Of a stretch of 64,000 bases of DNA, positions 35,191 to 44,985 are shown one piece after another. The notes beneath the pieces were generated by a model that saw only the letters and a list, made by a program, of their open reading frames with translations, had not been told where the DNA came from and did not search any database. Source of the DNA: Pseudogymnoascus destructans (lineage: Eukaryota > Ascomycota > Leotiomycetes > Thelebolales > Thelebolaceae); the NCBI RefSeq assembly GCF_001641265.1, contig NW_020167524.1, positions 248,001 to 312,000 on the forward strand. The letters are read 5' to 3'. The position numbers were made by a program, and so were the translations under genes. The first letter of the stretch is position 1. Each line of letters starts with the position of its first letter.

Positions 35191-35249
35191 TCCTCCCTTC
35201 GACATCTTATCCAATCCCATGACCCTGCATTGCCCAAGAGCAGTTTCCC

Positions 35250-35520
35250 TCTTTCCTCCACAACATACATGCAAAAGCAGTATGAATTACCTAAGTCAGA
35301 CAAGAAAATTAAATTGCATACGGCCGATAACCAGACATTCGACTATTTCAGGGCCCAAAGACGTACAGATAACCAGATAAACCCAGCGCAACAGTAGGAG
35401 TCCATCGCCGCCGCGGCGATAGCTGGCTCGAGACTCATATTGCTGTAATTACAAATGGACTCGCATTTGCTAACCCGAGGAGCGGGACCGTGAGCTTGAT
35501 TAACAGGTAATTCCGTTTTT
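35250..35520 (-). pseudogene. Decayed knottin-like secreted protein (copy 3)
   Basis: On the minus strand a signal-peptide remnant (LTVPLLGLANASP-like), a CC doublet and a likely intron 3' end (GACTTAG near 35298) occur in family order. Stops and frame changes interrupt them and no start codon remains. The conserved downstream block lies at 35151-35190 and the family promoter box at about 35580-35600. Confidence 0.45.
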
Positions 35521-35726
35521 CGTCTGTTAAAAGGGTGTTTCTTGTGAATTTTTACGTTGTAGGAGGGGGCAGCGGAGCGTCCGATCACTTTATAGACTGC
35601 GGTTTCGAAGAGAACACCTGTTAACACCGAGCACTCCAAAGGATTTCGCGCTGATAAATGACTTAAGTAAAATCTTAATGCTCCATTTGACTCAAGTACA
35701 TGGTAAAGTAACTCCCTTGCTTCCTT

Positions 35727-35775
35727 TTCGTCGGCCGAGCTTAAACTCTGTGAGAGAACTCCATACAACGACTTA
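35727..35775. repeat. Conserved downstream block (copy 4)
   Basis: Most complete version: TTTTCGTCGGCCGAGCTTAA, ACTCTGTGAGAGAAC and TCCATACAACGACTTAGG in succession. Confidence 0.85.
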
Positions 35776-35851
35776 GGGACCTACACTTAGCTTTCTATCC
35801 CATTTAACACTGCCATTTTGTAGCCCTGTCCTCAAATAGCAGCTTCTCTAT

Positions 35852-36142
35852 TTAGCTGTTTTCTTTAGTCCGGTCAAACACACAAACGTGCTTGTCAAAC
35901 TCCTAAAGTTGGGTGAGAACATTCATTAGCATGCCGCTGATAATTAGACCCTCTACTAGTCCACGGGACGGAAACCCTACATATAAGCAATATTGCCCAG
36001 TGCAGCAGTGGCCGATGTCACTACCGCAGCGATTGCCTAAAGATAGGCAAGGTTGCGAAGGCTCCGATAAATCTATGAGGGGGCTCGCAGCTACTGACCC
36101 GAGGAGTAGGGTTGTAAAGGTTATAAACAGCCTCATGTTCAA
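35852..36142 (-). CDS. Small secreted cysteine-rich protein, knottin-like (copy 4)
   Basis: Exon 1 35981-36142 and exon 2 35852-35902 flank a 78-nt intron (GTAGGG...CTTTAG), giving 70 aa. Signal peptide MNMRLFITFTTLLLGSVAAS is followed by six cysteines spaced C-x6-C-x6-CC-x4-C-x8-C. The intron sits two residues after the fifth Cys, the same place as in copy 1, so the two genes are true paralogues although their mature peptides otherwise share little. Exon 2 runs further past the last Cys than in copy 1. Without splicing, translation runs into the intron and the sixth Cys is lost. The conserved block is about 75 bp downstream. Confidence 0.7.
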
Positions 36143-36269
36143 TGAAATCGCAGTAAGAACTAAGTAGGCTTAAGAGATAGTAATTCCGTTTGCCAAAGGG
36201 ATGTTGCCGGTTTTTCTTAAAATAAGGTCAACTTATAGGCTGCTGTGGTAGACAAGTGCCAAGCTCTCC

Positions 36270-36299
36270 CAAGGAGTCGGCGCTGGTCCCGACTCCTTG
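36270..36299. repeat. Perfect 11-bp hairpin
   Basis: CAAGGAGTCGG and its complement are separated by 8 nt. It lies just outside the long inverted repeat and may mark the end of an element. Confidence 0.8.
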
Positions 36300-36302
36300 C
36301 GT

Positions 36303-36552
36303 CGTGACTCATTTCTGCCACCTTACCGTCAGTACCTTGCTATCGCCTCATTTCTACCACCTTACCATCACCACATTGCTCTTAACCCCCTTCCCATTTC
36401 CTCTAATATAGCCTCCTATTTCCTCCTATCATAAACCCCCTCCCTTACTACCCCTTACTAATAGAGGTAATAGTAAGTCTATATGTTATGGGCAAAAGTT
36501 TTATATACCCTGCATTTGACGTGATAAGTTTTATATACCCTACATAATATGA
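36303..36552 (+). repeat. Left arm of a long inverted repeat
   Basis: Complementary to 40915-41340: shared blocks include CCCTTCCCATTTCCTC, AATATAGCCTCCTATTTCC and GGGCAAAAGTTTTATATACC. The arms enclose the gypsy element. Ignoring that insertion, they would be separated by only about 360 bp of GC-rich, gene-free sequence, so the original structure was a foldback-like element. Confidence 0.8.
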
Positions 36553-36942
36553 AACCCCCTGCGACCAGTAAAAATGCCCCAATTCCCCCATAGCCCCCCT
36601 CGCCATCACCCCCTCGCTGTCGCTCCTTTCGACGGCCTCATTCGGCCCAGTCGTCAAGGGCTCTCGACCAGGCGTCTAGGTCGAGGTAGAGCTGACTGTT
36701 CATAGAAATGGTCAGCTCGCCAAGAGAAGCCATCCTCGTGGGCCTGAGACGAGCTCAGGACTTCCGATGCCTCGCGACGAGTGCTTCAGTGAGGGCAGCG
36801 GCTAGCGAGTCAGCTGGGGCGACGGCGAGGGGTAGCAACGGCGAGGGAGGCAACGCGAGGGAGGGAGGCAACGCGCCCAGCGCGTTGAGTGGTTTTATAA
36901 GGCGGCCCATCATGTGAGGCCGCCCTGAACTCAGGGGCTGCC

Positions 36943-37858
36943 TGTAATGGTGGGTGCACCAGATGTGAGAATCTAGCCACCCAAGGAAGGGATGAATTTA
37001 CTAAGACAACACACTGTCTTAGAAAACAGAGCCAAAGGGTCGTAGCTTAGACTATTCCACAACGCAGCAATCAGGTGTGTGATGTAGTGAAGTGGTTCAG
37101 ACAAGTTGCAACAAATGTTGAGTCTGGGAACTCAGGGGTAAGTCAGAGGTTAACACCTCACTGACTTTTCAGAAACAAGGAGTAACAAGATGAATGCTTG
37201 GAAGCTTGGAAAAGACGTGGAAGTATGTGATAGTCGATTTACTGTATTGTCTGCTTGCCCTTTCTTAAGGAAAGGGCAATCCTATTTATGCTAAAGGAAT
37301 GTAGTTCTCTCATTTTCCAAGACTTTCCATGACTTACCAGGCTTGGTAACTGTAGAGAATCCCATAGAACCATCTCTTAGGTTCGTAGCCTATAGGAAGT
37401 AAAAGGAGGTCCAAGGTCAGAGTACCCCTATAGACAAATTATGTCATAGACAAATTATGTCATAGACAAATTATGTCATAACATAACCAATCTTGTGGGT
37501 AACTAAAGAGCGATGACATGTAATGAATCATAGAGGTTCGTAGGAGCTTTTAGAGCTATTGTTCATGCTCCTAGGCCTCTAGTTGGTAGAGATATGTCAT
37601 GTGGTAGTATGAGTGATGTCATGTAATGAATCATAGAGGGTTGTAGAGATATGCTATGTGGTAATATCAGCCCAGTAACTAAGGAGCGATGACGTGTAAT
37701 GAATCATAGATGGTTGTAGCAATCGTTGAGTAGTATTGCTCTTGTTGTTGGTGTGATAAGCCGAAATATGTATAGTGACTTGTAGGTTTGAGGAGGAGAT
37801 TTCCAAGTTTGCTCTTGAGTTTGATAGCAAACTGAGTGCAACGAATGTCAGTATGACA
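36943..37858 (-). mobile_element. Solo LTR copy D, inside the gypsy 5' LTR
   Basis: 916-bp member of the TGTCATAC...CATTACA family in minus orientation, with target duplication CTGCC at 36938-36942 and 37859-37863. Removing it and one CTGCC leaves a gypsy LTR of 245 bp, equal to the 3' LTR once that is cleared of its own insertion. Confidence 0.92.
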
Positions 37859-38061
37859 CTGCCTGGCAGTGGAGCCACTAGGGCTCGGTAAACTAGGGTA
37901 TGTAGGAACGTAGGATATAAGGAGCTGGAAGCCTCAGAAGGAGGCCTCCAGCCGATAGTCGCTGTACATACGTAGACCTACTGTCTTCCAATATGATCTC
38001 ACTTCCTGCCTTCTGACCTGGTTCCCTGGACTCCCGTGAGACCCTGGGCTTACGCATTACA

Positions 38062-39902
38062 ATTCTATCAGCCAGACTTGATCAAAACCCTTCAGGCGGC
38101 TAACGAGCTTGCTGTTAAAAGGGCCAAGGATGCAGGGACAGCGCGAGCAGAGGACCCTCCAGGATGGAGAGTAGACGATGCAGGCATCCTACGCTTCCAG
38201 GGAGTGGTATACATACCTCCCAACCAGGCAGTGAGGATGGAAATCTTCAAGATTTGCCATAACGACCCACTGGCCAGGCATTTTGGATATATGAAAACCC
38301 AAGAGTTGATCCAACGCAAATACTACTGGCCTGACCTTAGCAAGGAAACCAGGGAGTACGTACGGGGCTGCGGTAGATGCCAGCGCATCAAGCCCGTGTG
38401 ACACAGGCCGTATGGCGAAATGCAGGCCTTGAGAATGCCCTCGAAACCATTTGAATCCATAAGTATGGACTTTATCACGGATCTGCCCCCAAGCGTAGGG
38501 GCAGACCAAGGCAAGGCTTCAGACTCCATCCTCATGATAGTAGATCGTTATACTAAGGTGTCCAAAACCATTACAGCCTCAGAACTGCTGCGGCTCTTCC
38601 TAGCGTTCTGGGGCAAGGACTTCAGAATCCCAGCTGAGATCATAACGGATAGGGGAAGTGTATTCACATGCCACTTCTGGTCGGCTTTCTGTTTCTACCT
38701 CAAAGTACGGCGTAACCTGTCCACTGCTTTCCAACCTCAATCTGACGGCCAGACCGAGAGGCAGAATCAGAATATCGAAGCCTACTTGCAGATCCACTGT
38801 AATCAGCACCAAGACAACTGGGTGGAACTCCTCCACTTCGCGGATTGACCTACAATAATGCCTTCCACAATTCCACCCAGATGTCGCCAAACCATGCCCG
38901 ATACGGCATCAATATAGACCTAAGACAAGGGATCGAGGACGACCCCACCAGAAGGGAAGTGCCAGTTGCGAAAGATCGCGTCAACCTGATCCTAGAATTG
39001 TGACAGGAGCTCGAAGAGGCATGGAAACAGACGAAGGAAGCCCAAATATGAGGCTATAACAAGCTACACAACCAATGCAGTATATGGTAGGAGAGAAGGT
39101 GTGGCTATCGGCCAAGAATATCAGGATCACCCAGCCAAGCAGGAAGCTGGGGCACTGGTGGCTTGGGCCATACGAGATCATCCAGCAGATAGGTAAACAA
39201 GCATACCAGCTGAAGCTTCCACCACGATATAAGGCGATTCATGATATGTTCCACGTCTCCCTACTCGAGAGGTACTGGGAACGCGTAGAGAAGGCCGATA
39301 CTCCACCCGACCCAGAGATCGTGGATGGGGAAGAAGAATACAGGGTCGAAACAGTCCTAGACCACAGGACTGTGTGAAAGGGCAGAGGAACTCGAGAAGA
39401 ATACCTGATTAGGTGGGCAGGATACACTGCCACTGATGATCAGTGGGTTCCAAAGTTTGACGTAGGGCTACCGTTAATTGAGGCATATCACAAGGAGCAA
39501 GCAGAGAGGAACAGAGTCAGAACAACGTAGTAGTATGTAACCTATATACTACGGAAAGAAGAAAGTGTCAGAGTCCAACGAGGAACCACTACCCTCAGAA
39601 GAGGGCGACGACGACGGCAACACAGAAACCGACCCACCACCCACTAGCGAAGGGGACCCGACCACCACAGGAGGACGGGCGTTGTACACCCATTTCTCTA
39701 GTCCCACAAACATCCGCTCAAGAAGGGCGCAATCACAATCCACTGGTGCAGGCATAAGGATAGGGCCTGCTGGCGAAGGCGCAAGAGGCGTGGGCCTCAC
39801 TCGAACTGCGGGAAGGGTCAGTAAGATGTCCAGGAAGAAGACCCAGGTAGCTCAGGCCCCTCCACCTCCTCCTCCACAGAAGAAGAGTGGTAGGGGCAGA
39901 TA
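38062..39902 (+). pseudogene. Gypsy integrase with C-terminal chromodomain (broken)
   Basis: In order: the H2C2 zinc-binding domain (HNDPLARHFG ... CGRCQ, about 38255-38390), a TGA, the DDE core (SMDFITDLPP, ITDRGSVF, and the Glu in QSDGQTERQNQN, 38460-38845), another stop at TGA, an integrase C-terminal segment (39075-39290), and a chromodomain-like tail (EEYRVETVLDHR ... YLIRWAGYTATDDQWVP, 39330-39490) split by a TGA. A Pro/Ser-rich extension to a stop at 39902 follows. At least four in-frame stops prevent expression. Chromodomain integrases are known to direct insertion to heterochromatin. Confidence 0.85.
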
Positions 39903-40399
39903 GCGCGAGGGCGTTGGCTCGATGCGACAGATCGAGGACGTTGGTTCAGCGTGACAGAACCAAAGGGAGTGGGCATCATGGGCGCCTCGCAGTCAGAGGA
40001 ACCAAGCATCTGCATTTGTTTGGGCTGTTCGCCCTAATCCTTGGGGTGGTTGCTAGGCAGGGTGGTCCCGTGACCCCCCTTGTTGTTGGTTGGTGACCAC
40101 TCCGTAGGCGGTCGCGCCCACCTTCCTTCTTCTTGTCCACCTTTTTCCTACACCTCCCCGATCGTTTGACCTTTGCTTCTCGCTCTCGCTCTCGCTCTTC
40201 GATCTTCAGTTGGTTGAGCTTCTATCCAGGATCTACACCTTCTTCAACGTTCCTACTTCCCTCGCTCGCGCAGTCCTTTACCATGGGACCCTGCCAGCCA
40301 CCAGCCAAGAAGCTTCCCTTCATGCTGAAGAAATGTTCTGCAGAAGGCCATACTCGTTGCCGCCTCGGAAGAGGACAATCCTGCAGAAGGGGAGGCAAT

Positions 40400-40895
40400 T
40401 GTAAGGCGGCCCATCATGTGAGGCCACCCTGAACTCAGGGGCTGCCTGGCAGTGGAGCCACTAGGGCTCGGTAAACTAGGGCATGTAGGAACGTAGGATA
40501 TAAGGAGCTGGAAGCCTCAGAAGGAGGCTGTAAAGGCGTAGGGCCCAGGGTGTCACGGGAGTTCAGGGAACCAGGTCAGGAGGCAGGAAGTAAGGGTTAT
40601 ATTGGTGTGAAGCACAATAGGTCTACGCTGATACAGCGACTATTGACTGGAGGCCTCACTCCGAGCCTCCAGCCCCTTATATACAGGAACCCGTAGGCCC
40701 TAATTTACTGAGCCTGCCAGGTCCACTGTAAGAGCGTGGCACCTCATGTGCCCTCACGTGAGGGCCGCCTTACAGAGGCCTCCAGCTGATAGTCGCTGTA
40801 CATACATAGACCTACTGTCTTGCAATACGATCTCACTTCCTGCCTTCTGACCTGGTTCCCTGGACTCCCGTGAGACCCTGGGCTTACACGTTACA
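40400..40895 (+). repeat. Gypsy 3' LTR
   Basis: Starts TGTAAGGCGGCCC, ends ACGTTACA, and is followed by the GGTTT target duplication. It is split by an inverted LTR of its own family. Net length about 245 bp. Confidence 0.88.
40529..40774 (-). mobile_element. Inverted solo gypsy LTR (246 bp) within the 3' LTR
   Basis: Same gypsy family on the opposite strand, flanked by GAGGC at 40524-40528 and 40775-40779. It shows that the family was still transposing after the host copy had inserted. Confidence 0.88.
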
Positions 40896-40914
40896 GGTTT
40901 CCTGCTTAGTAAGA

Positions 40915-41340
40915 ATCACCATGGTATATAAAACTTATTTATGAACTTACCGGGTATATAAAACTTTTGCCCATATGTTATAGCTTACTACTATTAATGA
41001 GCGCCCTTAGACACGCTCCTTTTTCACCTCCGTTACGTTATAGAACCCGTGTTATGAAGGGGACACATAGGAGGTCTGTAATGGTAAGGGTAGAGGCGGT
41101 AAGCCAAATTAGTAGAGAATATCTATTAATAGTTAGCACGTGGTAGATGAATCTTTCAAGGGGGCAAACAGGGTAAATAGATCTTTTGCCCTTACCTCTA
41201 TTAGTAAGGGGTAGTAAGGGAGGGGGTTTATGATAGAGGAAATAGGAGGCTATATTAGAGGAAATGGGAAGGGGGTTAATAGCAAGGTCGTGACGGTAAG
41301 GTGGTAGAAATGAGGCGATAGCATGGTAGCGATAGGAAGG
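40915..41340 (-). repeat. Right arm of the long inverted repeat
   Basis: Complement of 36303-36552 but with about 200 bp of extra sequence (about 40990-41190). Short repeats of the form GGGTAAATAGATCTTTTGCCC recur just outside it (41180-41450). Confidence 0.75.
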
Positions 41341-41508
41341 TTTAGAGAGTTTTAGGGTCGCGTGTAGGGTAGATAGATTTTTTTCAGAAACAGGGCATAT
41401 AGATCTTTACAGGGGGCAAACAGGGTAAATATATCTTTTGCCCTATTTAAAATCCAAACCTTTCATTCATTCAAGGATATGATGAAGTTAGTCTAACCCC
41501 TCAACACC

Positions 41509-41560
41509 TTTTTTGTTGGACGAGCTTAAACTCAGTTAAGAGAACTTCATACGACGACCT
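41509..41560. repeat. Conserved downstream block (copy 5)
   Basis: TTGTTGGACGAGCTTAAACTC then AGAGAACTTCATACGACGAC, 3' of decayed secreted-protein copy 5. Confidence 0.8.
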
Positions 41561-41726
41561 GAGGACACCACCCCCCTCCCGATGACACCTTGCCATATCT
41601 CTCAACTCCTACATTATATACAGCAGTTTCCCCATTTGCTTTACTATTATATACTAAATATAAAAACATGTATGATCATCAAGAACCTAAAGTTGGGCAA
41701 ACGCCAGAAAAACTTAAAATGCTTTA

Positions 41727-41904
41727 CTAATGCAAGGGGCAAAAAACGTACATTTGGCAGAACAAACAAGAGAAGCAGTTCCTGTATCCATTGCCACAGA
41801 ACTTGCCCACTTGTCCACGAGACCGTAGAGGTCCTGTTGGTTCTATATGGGGACTTGCGGCTACTGGAACGGCTATGGGTGGGGAGGACGAGGAAGAGCT
41901 TCAT
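41727..41904 (-). pseudogene. Decayed secreted cysteine-rich protein (copy 5)
   Basis: ATG at 41904 opens a signal-peptide start (MKLFLVLP), after which the frame breaks at a short C-run. The other frame supplies a plausible signal-peptide end (VPVAASP) and a Cys-rich tail (C-x6-C-x2-C-x2-C) that only partly keeps the family spacing. The position relative to the downstream block supports membership. Confidence 0.5.
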
Positions 41905-41929
41905 GTAAGCACAGGGGGAGACAGTTGGC

Positions 41930-42440
41930 AAAGTTAGTTGGAAACGGTAATCTAGTCTGCTAGAGAGATATTTTTAATTCTATCTTTTGGGAAATTTGTC
42001 GGATTCCATGCTTTAGTTGTGAAACACTGTACATCTAATGCCATTAGCAAACGTGGCTTGCCTGGTACCGCCGCCATCTTGAGTTGAAGATAGTTACATG
42101 TGCCATACCCCACCTCTCGTGACAATCAGCCGAGTAACCTTTGAAAACTGAACACTATTTCAGCCCTGTGCGTCACGGCTCTACTGGGAAGTGGCAGTAA
42201 TGCTACAGGTAGAAATGGATATAACAGTTAGTATCGAGATCCAAACCCCGCCACCCCACAAATAGATCATTCACGAGAGCTCAATTTATACCACCATGCA
42301 ACCTGTAGGGCGCCGTGTTACAGTATCACTGAACGCCTCGGCTTCCCCTTCTGCATCAGCGCTAAATAAATATCAAGTTTATTTGTCACTACCCGTACTT
42401 TCTCGTAAACATTTGTAGTAAGCTTCCATCGATCCCCATC
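41930..42440. other. Spacer, nothing recognised
   Basis: Promoter side of copy 5 and 3' side of copy 6. No gene or repeat beyond the downstream block that follows. Confidence 0.4.
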
Positions 42441-42444
42441 CCCC

Positions 42445-42500
42445 TTTTCGTCGGCCGAGCTTAAACCCTGTTACAACAGAAAACTCCATACAACGCATGG
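42445..42500. repeat. Conserved downstream block (copy 6)
   Basis: TTTTCGTCGGCCGAGCTTAA then ACCCTG and AAAACTCCATACAACGCA, about 285 bp past the stop of copy 6. Confidence 0.85.
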
Positions 42501-42783
42501 CGTTTGAGATAAGTTCATCTAGAACAGCGCGCTAGAACGGGCCGTTGCGTTTTGATCTGAGACTATTTTACCCATTCCACCTCGTCGCATCTCGCAAACA
42601 AATAAAGGTTGGCGCGCTCAGACAGACATCTACATCTCGGCGTTCCCAACTTGTTGTGTAGCAAACTCCGGTGTTAACACGGCCGAGGCGCCGCGTGCCT
42701 GTCATCGTTCAAACCGGAGTTATGACACTCCCCGAGACCTCTAGAGGGACGAATTCAGACTTCACACTACACCCACACCCGCA

Positions 42784-42975
42784 TTAGCAAGCATCCACCT
42801 CATTCTTCAAACCACAGGGCGCAGAAGAGTCACGATGAACAATAAGATCACCACAGCAATCCGAAGCCACATTACAGGGCCAACCCTGGGCGACACAGAC
42901 ACCCACGAGGAGGACCGTGAGTGGACTCGCGACAGAGAGCCCGAAGAGGAGGAACATGGCGAAGGAGGGCTTCAT
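42784..42975 (-). CDS. Small secreted cysteine-rich protein, knottin-like (copy 6, intronless)
   Basis: 63 aa in one exon: signal peptide (MKPSFAMFLLFGLSVASP) and six cysteines, C-x6-C-x5-CC-x12-C-x8-C. The last two Cys are eight residues apart, as in copies 1 and 4, but the intron that those genes carry two residues after the fifth Cys is absent and the frame simply continues. The CC-to-C5 loop is longer (12 instead of 4). The promoter shares TTTACTGCGGGAGAA with decayed copy 2. Confidence 0.7.
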   Translation of the reverse strand: MKPSFAMFLLFGLSVASPLTVLLVGVCVAQGWPCNVASDCCGDLIVHRDSSAPCGLKNEVDAC

Positions 42976-44073
42976 GGTGTAAATGCTGGCGGCTTGGAGC
43001 TGTGATGTGATGGATATTAGCGTGGTAAATTTACTGCGGGAGAAAGTGATGCGAGGGCGTTTTATCTGCGTTGCTGGGAAAGGGAGAGGAAGGGGGGTCG
43101 ATATATAACTCTGGTGCTAGACATCTGTTTCACTCAGGACCCTCGAAGGGTAAGTCGTCCCGGCGCCATTATATAGCTTTATTGATGAGCACTCGAAGGT
43201 AGCTAGAGATATTAGATAGATCTGCCTCGGCCTTGGTAGTGTTGAGTCCAAATACCATTTACCCCCTTTTTTTGCGGCGAAGAAACCCATAGCCGTTGGC
43301 TCATTGTCTTAGATGTGAGACAGATCATTGGGGAGGGTTGGATCGGCAACGAGGCAGGAGCTGACCACGGGGCAAATCTTTCTGGCAGTGTATTACGGGA
43401 ATTGTGGGGTGTTACACTGGGGTTTATTGGGAGTTCTCCTTGGTTATTTTGTAGTATGGTGTTTGGTATCAGCTCTGTCATCGCACGTCGACTCGTCACG
43501 ATTCGGGTGTTGGGTTTCGTTCGGGGTTTGGTTTCTTTCCATCGAGTTGGCTGTCTCTGCAGTGCTCATGGGCTGGCATGATGGGATGGCCAGGGATGAA
43601 GATATATATTTTCTGTCTCTATATCTGACAGACGTCGTTGGGCGGTTGTGGTTGAAGGCGGCGGAGCTTGGACCGATAAGAAGCGTGCCGAGCCGCTAGA
43701 CCCCGCTGTAGATAAGGTCCCCTAACCCTTCCGCACGTGATGGGCGCCCTGTATCCATCACAACCTTCACCTTCCCAAGATCAATTCACAAACCTCACTT
43801 CTCTCCTACTTCATCATCAAAAGGCACTTATACACATCAAAAAGACAATTTTGAAGTAGCACTCTTCTTCCTTTTTCTATGTATAACCTCTCTCCTCCCC
43901 TAGTGCCATCAGAATTCATCTATATTCATGCCTCTTTCGCCCAAAATCTATCCCGCTTCTCCACGGAATACGGCCAATATTATGCCCAACCCCAAGATAT
44001 CCGCCAACGCCGTGACTTTATGCTCCCAAAACGCCGTCATGAAGCAAAAAATCCACTCCGCTCAGATCCTCGC
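42976..44073. other. Intergenic region, no supported gene
   Basis: Promoter of secreted copy 6, then the 3' flank of MET16. A 123-codon hydrophobic plus-strand frame (43328-43699) has no recognisable family, so I leave it uncalled. Confidence 0.4.
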
Positions 44074-44985
44074 TCAGATCGCGATCTCCACAGGCGCCAC
44101 AGGCGTAGGGGCGACCGCCGCAGCAGCCTCGGCCTCTGCCTTGGCCTTCCTCTCCATCTCCTCGAGGTACACCGCGTACTTGCTTCTCTTATTATGAATC
44201 CCGCACTCCGTCTTCTCTTGTCCCTTCCACCTTCCAGCGCGCTCATCCTCTCCCTGCGCAACAGGCTGCGTGCTGTGCCAGTCTCCCACGCTCTTGTATC
44301 CCTGGTCCAACAACACGTTGTACGGCACGTTGTTCTCATCGATATACGCTTTCACCTGCGCGAATGACCAGTTGAAGAGGGGGTTCAACTTGACCAGCCC
44401 GGCGTCGTCGACTTCAAGAATACCGAGATCGGAGCGCTTGTCGCCCTGCGAACGACGGCGGCCGGTGAGGACTGCCGCGACGCTGAGATCGGAGTATGCG
44501 CGCTCGGCGAGCTCGACCTTGGCGACCCAGTCGTACAGATCTGGTTCCGTCTCCCACAGCTTGGGACCATAGCGGGTCTCAAACTCCTCTGCGTTGGCGA
44601 GGCCAGCGGGGGAGAAGGTGTGGAGGGCCGCGTCGGGGTAGCGGGCTTGGATGCGCTGGAGCAGGTCGAGGGTCTCGGGGAAGTGGTGGAAGGTGTCGAG
44701 GAAGATGAGGGGGACGGGGGGGGAGGAGGGGTCCTCGGCTTGTAGCTTGGAGAGGAGGTCGATGGTGACGAGGCCGGTGAGGCCGAAGGCGGTGGTTTGG
44801 AAGAGGGAGGGGAGGGTGGTCTTGGCCCAGCGGAGGATGGCGAGGGGTTCCATGCGGGAGAGTTGGGAGTTGATGTGCTTTAGTTGCGGCTTGGTGAAGG
44901 TGATTTGTGGGAGGGTTGCGCGGGAGGAGGAGCCGGAGGCGTAGCCGGACTCGGCGTCGCTCGTGGTGTCTTTGGAGGAGCCCAT
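44074..44985 (-). CDS. MET16: Phosphoadenosine phosphosulfate (PAPS) reductase
   Basis: Reduces PAPS to sulfite with thioredoxin in assimilatory sulfate reduction (cytosolic). The 303-aa frame is near the normal fungal size. Visible signatures: an N-terminal Ser-rich leader, QTTAFGLTGLVTIDLL (nucleotide-binding loop of the adenylyl-sulfate reductase fold), LDTFHHFPETLDLL, the substrate-binding VLTGRRRSQGDKRS segment, and KLNPLFNWSFAQVKAYI. The catalytic cysteine is in KTECGIH near the C-terminus. The tail is Lys/Glu/Ala-rich. No intron is needed. The neighbouring genes suggest no pathway cluster. Confidence 0.95.
   Translation of the reverse strand: MGSSKDTTSDAESGYASGSSSRATLPQITFTKPQLKHINSQLSRMEPLAILRWAKTTLPSLFQTTAFGLTGLVTIDLLSKLQAEDPSSPPVPLIFLDTFHHFPETLDLLQRIQARYPDAALHTFSPAGLANAEEFETRYGPKLWETEPDLYDWVAKVELAERAYSDLSVAAVLTGRRRSQGDKRSDLGILEVDDAGLVKLNPLFNWSFAQVKAYIDENNVPYNVLLDQGYKSVGDWHSTQPVAQGEDERAGRWKGQEKTECGIHNKRSKYAVYLEEMERKAKAEAEAAAAVAPTPVAPVEIAI

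Larger units (their letters stand above)
36896..40895 (+). mobile_element. Internally deleted Ty3/gypsy chromovirus with intact target duplication
   Basis: LTRs of about 245 bp net (TGTAAGGCGGCCC...TTACA; the left copy starts TATAAGG by mutation) lie at 36896-38061 and 40400-40895, and the element is flanked by GGTTT at 36891-36895 and 40896-40900. Each LTR has been hit by a further LTR (36943-37858 and 40529-40774). The internal region is only about 2.3 kb. It begins directly in integrase; gag, protease, reverse transcriptase and RNase H are absent and no clear primer-binding site follows the 5' LTR. Confidence 0.9.

Noticed and set aside
43328..43699. 123-codon hydrophobic frame, possible membrane protein
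   Set aside because: No recognisable family and no coding-like composition compared with neighbouring genes; it overlaps other random frames.
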